A stretch of 64,000 bases of DNA from Otatea glauca (taxonomy: Eukaryota; Streptophyta; Magnoliopsida; Poales; Poaceae). The notes under the pieces are model-generated. The model saw only the letters and a program-made list of their open reading frames with translations. It searched no databases and had not been told where the DNA came from. The first letter of the stretch is position 1; every line of letters begins with the position of its first letter. Both the position numbers and the translations under genes were made by a program. The stretch covers positions 52,642,188 through 52,706,187 of the forward strand of contig CM070718.1 of assembly GCA_036346275.1 (NCBI GenBank), read 5' to 3'. Below, piece after piece: positions 47,896 to 59,613 of the stretch.

Positions 47896-48630
47896 ATCAG
47901 CTAAAATACCATGCAAAAGTCTAAATTTTCAGCATTTGATCAAAGAGAGAAAAAGTCATAACTTTTTCAAATAAAGTTAAAATTATTTGAAATTATTTAT
48001 AAACATAATTTGGGATCAGAAAAAACTTTTTCGAAAATAATTTTCAAAAAATGAGTCTCCAATCAAAAGATATCTTAAATTTTGCTTTGTAGGCATGATT
48101 TTTACTCAAAGAGAAGAAAAGTCAAAACTTTTTCAAATAAAGTACAAATGGTTTGAAAATTTCCAGAAATGAACTTTCGACTATTTAGAAGTTTTCTCAA
48201 AAATAATTTCCGCAAAAGTAATTTTATTTCAAAAGATATGACAAAATGCGCTTTGTAGGCACGAAAAGAAATCGAATTTCCACCAAATACTCAAAGTGCA
48301 ATCCGAATTAAAATTTATGGAGATTTAAACTTTCATGAGTTATAAATACTATTTCAAACCAATATATATAAAGAAATCCAACTCAAATAGAGAAACCCAC
48401 AAAATGCAAGAATAGGTCGAGAAGAAAAAACCGCTCGGCATACCGGTCAAGTTCAAATTAAAATTAATTTTTTTTGAAACATTTGGGAAAATTTATCCAA
48501 AAAATCTCTAAAATTATTATTAATTTCTTTATGACCTCTGGTGTGAATATTTTTTGAAAAAAATAAATTTTGGAGATGTTTTTGAGCCATTCAAAATGTA
48601 GAAATTAGAAAATCCAAAAAAAAGAAATTA
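47896..48630. other. Host sequence of the solo LTR, with direct repeats
   Basis: Two diverged direct repeats of about 170 bases ('GAGAAAAAGTCATAACTTTT' near 47,946 and 'GAGAAGAAAAGTCAAAACTT' near 48,112), each followed by 'CAAAAGATAT' and 'TTTGTAGGCA'. No gene. Confidence 0.45.
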
Positions 48631-48634
48631 GAAG

Positions 48635-49015
48635 TATTTTTAGTAGTAATATTTGTTCAAATATGTCAAGTAGAAATATTTACTTCAACATATTTTAGTA
48701 ACAATATTTGTTCAATTATATTTAGTAGCAATATTTATTCAAGTATGTCAAGTAGCAGTATTTACTTATATATATTTTAGTAACAATATTTGTTCAATTA
48801 TATTTAGTAGCAATATTTGTTGAAGTATGTCAAGTAGCAATATTTGTTCAATTATGTCAAGTAGCAATATTTGTTGAAGTATATTTAGTACCAATATTTG
48901 TTGAATTATATTTAGTAGCAATATTTGTTGAAGTATATTTAGTACCAATATTTATTCAATTATATTTAATAACAATATTTGTTGAAGTATATTTAGTAGC
49001 AATAGACGACACCCG
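48635..49015. repeat. Minisatellite, unit about 29 bases
   Basis: About a dozen diverged copies of 'AGTAGCAATATTTGTTGAAG' plus 'TATATTT'. Variants alternate between GTATGTCAAG and TATATTTAG spacers, so the higher-order unit is near 58 bases. The minus-strand frame of repeated ILQQILLLN is a product of the repeat. Confidence 0.8.
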
Positions 49016-49449
49016 AAAATAGTACTATTTGTTCAAGTAGCGATATTTGTATGCATAGAAATTATCTTGCTATGGTATATTTTAATATGTTAATGTTATC
49101 CAATATTGAAAAGCTTACTTCTCGTTGTATGCATGCATGAACTACCAAAACTTTAGTATGGAAGTTGTACTCTGTACCACTAGTTATATTCTGTATTTAT
49201 TTTGTTGTACAACATGTAATTTAACACAAGTAATTTTTTGCAAATTATTTACACAAGCAAATTATATAAGGTATTGAAATGTAAATAGTGTTGATATGTT
49301 AATGGTATTGATATATGAATGGTATTGGTATGTCATTATGTGAATACCTATTTTTGCACTCGTTCGATTGATATGTGAGTAGTATTGAAATGAAAGATTA
49401 TTTGTTAAAATATTATTACTAAATGACTAATTTACAACTTTTAATTGTC
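49016..49449. other. No gene recognised
   Basis: AT-rich, with scattered 'GGTATTGATATG' type repeats near 49,270-49,390. Confidence 0.4.
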
Positions 49450-49830
49450 TAAAATATAGCCTAGGTCATGTCGAATTTTTTCATATTTATGAGAGATCAT
49501 ATCGGAATTTTGTTTTCATGTTTTTACATCCTTTTTATATATTTCTTACATTTTTCCTATTGTTTGGCATTCACTAGATTTTTTAAAAATTTACAACATT
49601 TTTTTGCAATTTTCTCGATTGTTTTACATTTTCCCCCATTTTTCCAACCGGCTTCAGTTAACCGCTCGGTTTTTGGCCAAAACCAAGCGGTTTTCGCTCG
49701 CCGGTTTGACCAGATTTCAAAATAGTTTGAATTTTCATATCGAACAGTTTTTCATGATTTTTGGTACCGCTGGGGTTGCGAAAACCGCCTCCGAAACGAT
49801 AAGGTTAACCCTGGTCACAGTAAGCATTAG
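49450..49830. repeat. Dispersed CGGTTTT repeat with palindrome
   Basis: Runs of 'TTTTACATTTTCCCCCATTT' type lead to the palindromic 'CGGTTTTTGGCCAAAACC' (49,667-49,684) and 'AACCCTGGTC'. It resembles the inverse of 40,371-40,757 and shares its end with 14,040-14,345. Confidence 0.4.
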
Positions 49831-50099
49831 AAATGTTTTTACTAGACTTTAAATGTGGATGTAAATTCAGAATGACTATGGTATGAATGTTTTCTTCTCC
49901 TTTTACTTTAGGGTTTCGTTTCTAGCTTGCTAGCCAGCCAATTCATTAATTATCAACATGAAAATCGAGGTGATAACTCGTGATATACCTCCCACGATAG
50001 CCAAATGAAAATACTACCTCCATTAAACTTGGGAGACTTCCCGGCCTCCCGTGCGTTTGAGCCCGGAGGGCACCGGCTCGACTCGCGGCTCGAGCCGAG

Positions 50100-50500
50100 C
50101 CAGGGAAAAAAATTTGTGTTCGGATCCTTTTTCATGAAAAAATTACGGATAGGTTCTTTTTGGGAAAAAATTACGGATAGGTCTTTTTTTGGAAAAGAAA
50201 AAATAATATTGCGCTTATGTCTTTTATGTGTTTTTTAACGTCACGTTGAGGTCCTTTTCCGGAAAAAGGAAATTACGTTTATGTCCTTTTTCAAAAGAAA
50301 AAATACGTCCAGATCCTTTTTTAAGAAAAAGCAAGTTCCGCTTAGGTCCTTTATGCGTTTTAGATCATCGCGTTTAGGTCCTTTTTCGGGAAAAAAATCA
50401 TTTTGCTCCTCTTTCGGAAAAAAAAGGGAAATGCGTTTATGTCCTTTTTGCCGTTTTTTACGTGTGTAGCGGCGTGGCGCACCATGGTGTCTCATCTACC
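50100..50500. repeat. Tandem hairpin array, unit about 50 bases
   Basis: At least seven diverged units of 'GGTCCTTTTTCGGGAAAAA' followed by ATTACGTTTA-like spacers. Each unit can form a CTTTTTC/GAAAAAG hairpin. Resembles transposon subterminal repeats; no termini found. Confidence 0.6.
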
Positions 50501-50985
50501 TTTTTTTTTCGAAAATGACCTTTCGTTTTAGCAAAACTCACAGATCCTTCATGAGAGGGCCTCGAATATCGCGCGTTTTCTCAATTTACTCGTGTGGGGA
50601 GCTACGTTCGCGGCGTGGCACGCCGCGGTTACTTATCTACTGGTTACGAGTGTTTGGAGCATAAGAATTCTAGAAGAATTTCACAAAAAAGAAAAGGCAA
50701 TTCGTACAATATCGTCATAGAATTTCCGTGTTTCAAACAGGTCGTAGCAGTTTGGGCGTGAGTCAAATGACGTTAAACCAATTTTATATGTTCGGTATAT
50801 ATCAAGTGGCGACTAATGTATAAATCAATATGCATGTATAAGCGAGACAGATAGATCGTGCCTAGTTACTACCTAACTAGTTAAGTTTTGTTCAAAGTTA
50901 AGCGACAAAACTTACAAGATAAGCTACGTCATCAACTATAACTCCGTTAGTATATCAAACAGGTTCATACGTAATGTTGAAAAAC
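50501..50985. other. No gene recognised
   Basis: Contains 'GGCGTGGCACGCCGCGG' near 50,609, similar to a motif near 50,470, otherwise unassigned. Confidence 0.35.
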
Positions 50986-51350
50986 TTGGCCGAAATGGGG
51001 CACCATGATTTTAAACGCGCCAATTCAAGTTAAATTCGGGTATATTTTTTCAAAAATTTCAGTTTTACATATATATCCATTTATAACAATTCAAATGAAA
51101 CACATGCCTTTCAAAAATTATACTTGAATTTAAGATTATAAACAAATTTAGATCACATGCTTTGCTGATTTATATATAATTAGCGCATATCAACAATCAA
51201 ACTAACATCAAAAAGTAAACTCTAATTTGAATTTCAATTTAAACTTATTTGAACTAGTTAGTAAACTGGTTAAACTAAGCATCCTAAAAATTTCAAAAAC
51301 TTTTGCATGCAATACATAGGGGAAATACCCATTTTTAGATCATAGTGCCC
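50986..51350 (-). mobile_element. Micron-like element, copy A (inverted)
   Basis: The reverse complement of the element at 51,420-51,804 with moderate divergence: 'GGGGCACCATGATTTT' at the left and 'GATCATAGTGCCC' at the right. It faces copy B across a (TA/CA)n tract, so A and B together form a large palindrome. Confidence 0.6.
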
Positions 51351-51419
51351 AAATATATATATATATACACACACGTATATATATACGCGCGTATGTGTGT
51401 ATATATAGTATAATTACCT
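51351..51419. repeat. (TA)/(CA)/(CG) microsatellite
   Basis: Alternating purine-pyrimidine tract between two inverted elements. Confidence 0.8.
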
Positions 51420-51804
51420 AGGGCACCATGGTGCCTGGGCACCATGATCCAAAAAAGATATTTTCTTTATGTATTTTATTGCGAATGTTTTTGAAATTTA
51501 TAGGATGTTGAGTTTAACTAGTTTACTAACTAGTTCAAACAAGTTTGAACTGAAATTCAAACTAGAGTTTCTCTTTTTGATGATAGTTTGGTTGTAGGTA
51601 TGTGCTGATTTTATATATAAATCAGCAAAGTATGTAATCCAAACTTGTTCAAAATCTTTGAATTGAGTATATTTTTCAAAGGTATGTGTTTCATTTGAAT
51701 TTTATAGATGAGTATATACCCTAAAATTAAATTTTTAAAAATATACTCAAATATAGCTTGAATTGTGCATTTGAAATCATGGTGCCCAGGCACCATGGTG
51801 CCCT
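51420..51804 (+). mobile_element. Micron-like element, copy B
   Basis: Perfect terminal inverted repeats of about 29 bases (starting AGGGCACCATGGTGCC; 51,420-51,448 against 51,776-51,804) around an AT-rich, non-coding interior, flanked by TA-rich tracts. Length about 385. Rice Micron elements are of this size and insert in (TA)n microsatellites; the name is inferred from that behaviour, not from a comparison. Confidence 0.6.
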
Positions 51805-51816
51805 ATTTCGGCTTCC

Positions 51817-51821
<5 letters not shown>

Positions 51822-51870
<49 letters not shown>
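51822..51870. repeat. (TA)n microsatellite
   Basis: Almost uninterrupted TA repeat. Confidence 0.9.
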
Positions 51871-51872
<2 letters not shown>

Positions 51873-51879
51873 GATACAC

Positions 51880-52560
51880 TTGGCATTTATTAGCTGGACT
51901 TATGTCATTATCTTGTTTTCATCGTCAGTAAGTTACTAGTGAAAACCGTTCATTAAGCGACGCTGTCAATAAAAAGTTAAGGTTAAAACAGAGAAAAATC
52001 ATATTCATGTACAAACAAAGAAACACACTTACTAGTCGGTCATGCGACGTAGCTAGTGAAGTATTTACTTATTTCAACTAGAATCTATTCTTTTTTTATT
52101 TAGCCATAATATTTTATTGACAGTTCCGATTAACGAACGGTTTTCACTAGTAGCTTACTGATGATGAGAGCAACACACTAATATAAGCCTCACCGCACGA
52201 ATAAGATTTTACTATCCATATATATAGATTTACTATCAGGTGATAAAGGTTTTACTATTAATACACGCAATGTTTATTAGCGAGACTTATATTATTATGT
52301 TGCTCTTGTCATCAGTAGGATACTGGTGAAAACCTTTTATGAATCAGAGTGGTCAATAAAAAGTTATGGCTAAAACAAAGAAATTAGATTCATGTACAAA
52401 TTAGGAACGCAACTTACTAGCGGTTCAGATGATGCGATGCATTAATTACTTATTTTAGGCTATCATGTACACATTTTACTACAACCATGTGTTCATAGTA
52501 TGCGTTTGGTCGTAAAATGGTTTAGGTGATGCGACACATTAATTAGTTGGTTTGTCCAAA
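51880..52560. mobile_element. Fold-back family composite, copy 1
   Basis: A right arm (51,884-52,016), then a complete fold-back unit with left arm 52,090-52,200 ('TTTAGCCATAATATTTTATT') and right arm 52,270-52,400 ('TTATGGCTAAAACAAAGAAA'), then a tail with 'GATGATGCGATGCATTAATT'. The whole arrangement is repeated at 61,030-61,680. Confidence 0.6.
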
Positions 52561-53014
52561 TAACTGAGGTAATCTGTTACACTAATCAATATGTTGAAAG
52601 GCTCGGTTTGACTAGGTTAAATAGCCCTAGCATATAATAGACTATTATACATGCAGCTATATATATGTATGTATACATGTGGGTATCCGAAAATACGAAT
52701 CTATCATCGCTCGTGTGTTGGACTCAGAGGTGACACCCATACTCTACTTAAGTGTATGATCACTATCACCCAAAGGTCTCATGCACGGAGTATTAACCAA
52801 ATGGCCCTCACTCAAGCAAATATGAGCCACCTAGTTGCACCGTACACACTTACGCAACCAAGGGAGTTTCGATTTCATTCCGAACAACCATACCGGGATT
52901 GAAACCAACTCATCCAAGCATAGCACTCGCCGTCCGTCTCAGAACCTTGGTATCGCCCACACTCACCAAGGGGAGCGCGAGCAACAACCAAAGAACGACG
53001 ACCGCTCGAGTTTT
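52561..53014. other. Unassigned, possibly retroelement internal sequence
   Basis: Lies beyond the 3' end of the minus-strand LTR that starts at 57,514, so it could be the first internal bases of that element. No tRNA primer site was recognised. Confidence 0.3.
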
Positions 53015-53770
53015 TGCATTAGATGGTTGAAAATAATTTCAGGTACCCAAATATGTGTCTAGTGCTAGTTCCCAAGATCAACGCCTAGCACCCACATATC
53101 CCGCATTCGAGATGTATCGCAACACATACACACAAGACTAAGCAGTTGGCATAGCATAAACATAAACTAAAAACTATTACAAGTACTTAATATTACAAGT
53201 AGTGGCTGACCGGCCAAATATTACAAGTCCAAAAGTAAATCGCAGCGGAAATAAAACATATATCAAAAGTAGAACAGTGGTATGCCCATCCCTACGCATA
53301 GGCAACCGACTTGGGAAAAAGCCCAAGCTCAACTGTCAACATGATCGTCGGTCCCCGAAGTAACATATGCATTGTCGGGGCATTCTTTCAAGTCATCGTC
53401 TATATTATTTGGATTAAGCAACCGTGAATACACGTATGTACTCGCAAGACTTTAGTGTATGGAAATAATGTAAATGCATATCTAGAACAAGGATGACAAG
53501 CTTCTACACTAGTTTCATTTTCAGCATAAGGCAGATTTTGTTTGCAAGTAAATGATTCATAAAACATTAATGAGATTGTAAAGAGCATTGAATAAGAAGT
53601 TAAATAACAGTAAGTAGAGTTCATATGTGACATTTCACAACCCTCCTTGGCTGCGAATAACAAGTAAAAACAGCCACCATTGGCTCCCAAGTTCACCAAC
53701 CCATTCCAACACCATTTCCAAAAGATTTCACAAAACTATACTTGATATTATTTTCCCAAGTTGCTCATGA

Positions 53771-53794
53771 CCGCGAGCACGGCTAATTAATTAG
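53771..53794 (-). other. Conserved LTR double palindrome (HP1)
   Basis: Minus strand: 'CTAATTAATTAG' then 'CCGTGCTCGCGG' (one T-G wobble in the second stem). Confidence 0.6.
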
Positions 53795-54684
53795 ATTTTG
53801 ATCTCTGCAGAGAGTGTACACTTTACCCACATGACACATTCTAACAATCATGTCAACCATGCCTCGTGATACTCGTCATACCTAATTTGCTAGACTGTGA
53901 CGAAACCATTCAACTAGTTAAAGCTTAGCATTGCACCAACGACAGTGATGTTAAACCCTTGTCATGGTCCGAAGATCCGAACTACGATGGTGCCCCATCA
54001 GGAACTCTCCCTGTGGCAAGGCATGCTCCATTGTATTGGAATTCTTGGGCCCTAGCACCTCGGTGAAGGGAGCACCTACGAGCAACACCGTTACGGGTGT
54101 GCCCTTACTACTTCGGCCTACCAAAATGCAAGGTTAAACTTCAACTAATCTAATGAGTTTAGGCTATCCCATACTAGCACATGTGGTTGCACCAAGTCAC
54201 TTAGGTAATAGCATCAAGTTTGGTCCTTAATTGACCCAGGCGAGAATCTCTCCCTATCTACGCATGAGGCCCTTTTCACGCCCAAGTTTAAGTAATAACT
54301 CGTCCACGTCTAAACTATAAGTTTTGAGTTGGATTTTTCCAAATTACACGGAAACCATACATCGGTTCCGCACATTTAGACAAAGTTGCTCAAGCTAGTT
54401 TGAAATGTGTCCCATCATTTAAAAGTCGTTCTGGTGAGCATGTCTAAGCAAGTGCGTAAGGTATTTCGCAAGTATTACCCAAGTAACACTAAGTAATGTC
54501 TACACCAATACTAGGTTACAATGGCAGGTAATCAGATGACAAGGTAAAGAAAATGCATACAATTGGAATTAGCTACCATCGCCCACGATGTAGCAAGTTT
54601 AAAACATACACGCATGCATATAGTTTGATAAAATAACATAACTTTGTAAATATGGGATCAAAATGTTCAAAGGAGGGTGCTTGC

Positions 54685-54759
54685 CTAGTTGTTCTTCGTC
54701 GGGGTTGTAATCGGGATCATAGTCGGGGTCATTATTAATTGATTCCGAAACGTCGTCCT
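54685..54759 (-). other. LTR mini-exon-like block (75 nt)
   Basis: Preceded by 'TTGGACGTGTAG', encodes an acidic peptide (VEDDVSESINNDPDYDPDYN) in the shared frame and ends at 'CTAG|GCAAGC'. The frame stays open downstream through LNILIP, a motif also encoded at 38,590 and 63,067. Confidence 0.55.
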
Positions 54760-57477
54760 CTACACGTCCAATAATAAGAACCGAGACAAAAGCAAATAAC
54801 ATCATATCAAATGTGGCAAAAAGAAATCAGATGGAAATACCAAATTAAAACTTACCAAGAAAAACATGGTGATTTTGAGTTCTCAAATTGTCTCTTGCAT
54901 AACAATTTCATTAGTACTTAATGTATATAAGGCTCATTGCTTGAATGTGTTACTTTCACTTATTGATTACAAAAGCTATAGTTATGAGCTTTCATGAGGT
55001 TGTTTATGAATTCAAAAAGGCTATAATTATGTATATTTGTATCTAAATCTTCGAATTCTTGATGCTAAAATTGTTTGAATTGATCAAAGTAAAACATTAG
55101 CATAAAGGGTCTTGTATGAATAGTACTTAGCATTAAGTGTCTTTGTATAAAAACAATCTCTACAAGTTGGGTCTGCAATTCTAAGTTATTGGTTACTACC
55201 ACAAGGTTATATGATGATTCCTGTGGCACAAGTATATTAACTAAGGGTTTCTTAAGCTCAACTATTCATATGTTGTGATGTTGGCGACCATAATACTTAG
55301 GGTATTTGCACTAGTAGGATTCAGATGCAAAGCAAGTTTAAATAAAATATTTTTTTTAGAATATGGTAGTCCATATACCAAAGAGTATTTCTGGGCTGTT
55401 CTTCCCAAAATTTGTATTAAGACAAGATATTTTACGAGCTGACTAAAAGGCTTAAGTGTTTCTAAAATCTACGCAATAAATGTTTAGTTTTCATTTTATG
55501 TTTGCAGCTGCACCTTATAAGATAATTTAACTATTTTTTAGGCATTAGTAGGGGATGTATTTATGAGTGTTTTAAAGTTGGTTTCATCAAATTTGAAGTT
55601 CACTAGGACAAGTTATTACTATTTGAACCTTGTATGGATTGAAATTGACCTAAGTCATTTGATGCAAACTATGCCAAAATCTAAATATTTTTGCATATTT
55701 CAGATCCTTATGACCTCTGAAGTGTAACCAAACTGGTTGACCAAAATTTGAGATCATTTGATCTATGTTTTAACTATTTGATTTTCTATGCATGAGAGGC
55801 TTTCTACATTCAAACTTTTGGTTCAAACTGAGTTCAACCCTAAAGGATTTTGCAAAAATGGAACATTCATGATCTCAGGAACATGCAAGAAAAATTTCAT
55901 GATTTTAGGACCTATGGTTTCCATAGGTGCTTTAGGGTACACATAAGGGACTTAGTACTAACTTTAGCTTAACTAATTTAAATTGTCATGAACATTTAGA
56001 TTTTATTGCACATTCTGGATCCTCATGTCTTAGCATAAATTTATAAATTTGTCTCACAATTTTTGAACTTACCTAGCAAAAGTTATGAACTAATGAAGTT
56101 AGGTTGGTTGCTAATTCAACTCAAAATCTCACTTTACGCCTTCTGTACTCAGGAAACGCCTTTACCCTTTCTACGAAACTGCCTGAGAGTCACTGACTAG
56201 GGGGCCCTTTCATCAGGGAGATAGAGCAAGGGAGGTTGGCGCGGTGGCTGCCGGCGGCAAGGGAAGGTTGAAGAAGGGGAGCAATCGGTGGGGTGAGCTT
56301 CAGTGGAGCGTGGTGCAGGTGGGGCAGGTCTTGGTGTCAGCCGACGTTCACCGAAGCGGGCCACAACCTACAAAGGGCGGCGGCGCCAATGGCGCACAGC
56401 CATGAGGAACAACGGAGGTCAAATGATCTCGGCTCAACGGTGATTCAGCATTTAGGGACCCTAAATAATGCGGTTTACCGATTGGTTCGAAGTGAGGGGA
56501 TGTGGAATACACTACCACCTTGTGTCGGCCTTGGAGAAGAACTGCAACGGCGCGGCGGCATTCCGACGAAGGCGAGCTGCAGAGAAGTATTGTGCATGGT
56601 TTAGGGCAGCTAGAGGGGTCATCTCTGGGCGAAGAAAATGGGTAGGAGACTCACCGAGCAGCGACGACTGTAGAGCTGGGCTCGTCGATCTTGCTCGGTT
56701 TTGCCGAAAGTTGCGCACGCGCAAGAATTCCATAGCAAAGGAGCAAGGACTAGCAGAAGCTAACGGAGCAACGGCCAGCTCTTAAGTAGCTGTGGCGGAG
56801 TGGGCAAGGGTGGAGAGATCGGAGTAGCAGGGCGCAGCCAGGCCGGAAGCCGCATGGCGAGCGCGCTCTGCCGCGCTCTCGTGTGTCCAAGCCGTCGCGT
56901 CCAGAGCATGGGGAGAGAGGAGGAGGTGCTGGGGCACCGTGGTGACTGGCTAGTGGGGACAGTAGTCAGCAAGCCCCCACTGGAAGAGAGAACAGCCGAG
57001 CATAACATCGAGCAAGTCGTATGCGCTTTGTAGCTCCCCCATAAAGAAAGTGTTAGGTTTGGTAGTTAGAGTCATTCAAAGATGATTTTATAAAACTCAA
57101 TTAATTCTGTAGAAATTTGTGTAGTGAGACCAAAGTCTGTAGTTTCCATTTTTCTTGGTTTCACCCAGTTCCCTACAGTGGTTTTTAAATGAAAAATCCC
57201 CAACTTTGTCTGGTTTTCAAGCTGCTTTACAATTTCTGAGGCACCTAAATGATGAGCAAAAATTCTGGAAAAATTATATTTGTACATGTTTTGAGTCCTA
57301 GTATTTTATAAAATTATTTTCTATAGTATGTTTTTTGATGTTTTTGATGAGTTTCTTTGTTGTGTTAGTTTAGGTACTAAATGTATAATTGTAAAAAAAA
57401 AGAATTCTGAAAATAAATGAGTAATTCCAGAGACAGTTTCAAATGAAGATCCAAATATGCAATAAAGACCATGACAT

Positions 57478-57551
57478 ACACTTTATTTAATTTCTCAAGT
57501 TTTGGGATATTACAATACTTTATTTAATTTCTCAAGTTTTGGGATATTACA
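57478..57551. repeat. Tandem duplication of an LTR end (37-base unit)
   Basis: 'TTTCTCAAGTTTTGGGATAT' with its flanks occurs twice with period 37 (LTR ends at 57,514 and 57,551). Confidence 0.85.
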
Positions 57552-57610
57552 ATACATATACATACATACATACATACATACATACATACATACATACATA
57601 CATACATACA

Positions 57611-57641
<31 letters not shown>

Positions 57642-57690
57642 GTATATAGATGTATATATATATACATATATATATATGTGTGTATATGTA
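57552..57690. repeat. (CATA)n microsatellite then (TA)n
   Basis: More than 20 uninterrupted CATA units followed by TATATA/GTGTAT tracts. The repeated IHTY/MYVC peptides in both directions are artefacts of the repeat. Confidence 0.95.
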
Positions 57691-57691
57691 G

Positions 57692-58070
57692 CATAATTAA
57701 CCAGGGCACCATGATATAAAACATAAAACAGGGCATTTCTCCTATGTATTGTATGCGAATTTTTTTAAAATTTATAGGATATTGAGTTTAGCCAGTTTAC
57801 TAACTAGTCCAAACAAGTTTGAACTAAAATTTAAACTAGATTTTTTTTATGATAGTTTGATTGTAGGTATGTGCCAATTTTATTTATAAATTAGCGAAGC
57901 ATGTGATATAAATTCACTCAAAATATTTAAATTCAAGTATATTTTTTAAATGTACGTGTCCCATTTGAATTGTTATAGATGGGTATATACCCTAAAACTA
58001 AAATTTTTGAAAAATATATCTGAATTTAACTTAAATTCGTGCATTTGAAATCATGGTTCCCCATTTTGGC
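57692..58070 (+). mobile_element. Micron-like element, copy C
   Basis: Same order as copy B ('AGGGCACCATGAT' left, 'AAATCATGGTTCCCC' right, shared interior 'TTTATAGGATATTGAGTTTA') but more decayed at its ends, and again flanked by TA/CATA microsatellites. Confidence 0.6.
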
Positions 58071-58075
58071 ATATT

Positions 58076-58170
58076 ATTATACATACATACATATATATGT
58101 ACATACATATACATATATATATATACATATACATACATATATACATATATATGTATATGTATATACGGTA
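58076..58170. repeat. (CATA)/(TA) microsatellite
   Basis: Alternating CATACATA, TATATG tracts directly after copy C. Confidence 0.9.
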
Positions 58171-58394
58171 GCACTATTCTACGCATGCGTGCTATGCTGT
58201 TTATTCTACACACTAGCCGTATCGCTACGATACTTCGGCCAGAGAACCGCGATCAAAGCATCCCACGTAGGCCTGTCTGTGGACTAAACCAATCGCTAGT
58301 AAAACAATGGATGAAGTTACTACCGAATCAATACGACAATGAATGAAGTTACTACCGAATCAGTAACACGTCTACCCCACTAATAAATGTGTTT

Positions 58395-58770
58395 TCTAGC
58401 TTGTACATGAATCTGTTTTTTCTTTATTTAGCCATATCTTTTTATTGGTAGCTCTGATTCACGAACGAATTTCACCATTAGAGTACTGACAACAAGAGGA
58501 ACAATATGATATAAGTCTCACTAATAAATTTACTATTGTATGATAGTAATTTCATGTTATAGATGTAGTAATTCCTAGTTATATATACAGTAATTTCTAT
58601 TACCAGTCGGCAAAAATACTGTTTATTAGCGAGATTTATATCATTTTGTTGCTTTCCTTGTCAGTAAGCTACTAATAAAAACTATTTGCAAATCAGAGCT
58701 TTCAATAAAAAAATATGGCTAAAATAAAGAGAAAACATATTCGTGTACAAACTACAAAACGCATTAACAA
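58395..58770. mobile_element. Fold-back unit
   Basis: Left arm about 58,395-58,530 and right arm about 58,620-58,770 are reverse complements at roughly 80 per cent identity over 130 bases (left 'TTTAGCCATATCTTTTTATT', right 'AAATATGGCTAAAATAAAGA'). No coding capacity. Confidence 0.6.
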
Positions 58771-58954
58771 ATCGGTTTAACCACGTAACTAATGCAGTCT
58801 GTTAAATCAATATTACTATCTGTTGGGTACGTATTATATACTTGTTGAATCAATATTACTATGTCAGAAAATGTAGTTACGACGTTATATATATAATAAT
58901 GGAAGATGGGCCGACGCGACCAATAATCCAACCCATCCAGTAATACCCAACGAC

Positions 58955-59330
58955 TAGTAAGTCTGTGACCTTAGTTTTGTATATGAATCTTATTTTCTTT
59001 TGTTTAGCCATATCTTTTTACTGGCGGCTCTAATTTACGATCGATTTTCACCAGTAGATTGCTGACGACGAGAGCAACATAATGATACAAGCCTCGCCAC
59101 TAAACGTTATATATATAGTAATTTCTGTTACTAGTCGGTAAAATTACTGTTTATTAGCAAGACTTATATCATTCTATTGTTCTCATCGTCAATAAGCTAT
59201 TGGTGAAAACCATTTGCAAATTGGAGCTTCCAATAAAAAGATATGGCTAAAATAAAGAGAAAACATATTCGTGTATAGACTGCAAAACGCATTAACTAGT
59301 CGGTTTGACCACGTAACTGGTGCAGTCTAT
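58955..59330. mobile_element. Fold-back unit
   Basis: Same family: left arm ends near 59,105 ('CAAGCCTCGCCACTAAAC'), right arm 59,150-59,300. Orientation and spacing match the preceding unit. Confidence 0.6.
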
Positions 59331-59613
59331 TTACACAAGATATGTCGCTTTTTACCATCTAGAAAATGACATGCTACTTGCTATTACACAAGAAGTTACT
59401 AAACTGAAATGAAGTAAACTATCATAACAAGAATTTAGCTTTGTTTGTCAGCCCTGTAGTAAAATATTATATGGACGATAGTAAATGTTGCTGTAATAGA
59501 TCATAAAATCAATTGAGAACCGTTCGTAAAAATGTTAAGCATATGTTTAGTATTAAAATCCTGCACAAATCAGTCATTTAGCAGTACACCATCTTTATCG
59601 TGGAAAGCCCATG

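Larger units (their letters stand above)
53015..57514 (-). mobile_element. Long LTR of about 4.5 kb (minus strand)
   Basis: Starts TGTAATATCCC at 57,514. Contains a TATA-like CTACTTAAG (56,789-56,781), a GTGAGTC donor near 56,654, a GC-rich section (56,210-57,030), the mini-exon block (54,759-54,685), the double palindrome (53,794-53,771) and hairpins at 53,443-53,426 and 53,091-53,062. The 3' end at about 53,015 is estimated from the usual 44-55 base distance after the last hairpin; no target duplication was found. The frames at 56,293-56,785 lie in the GC-rich leader and are not credible genes. Confidence 0.6.

Noticed and set aside
48766..48948. Leucine-rich 60-codon frame; also considered as a CRISPR array
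   Set aside because: It is a plain minisatellite: the units touch without unique spacers, and the genome is a plant nucleus.
56293..57033. Frames of 70-105 codons
   Set aside because: GC-rich LTR leader again; no domain, overlapping on both strands.
57502..58346. Frames with repeated IHTY, MYVC or IYVH peptides
   Set aside because: Translations of CATA/TA microsatellites.
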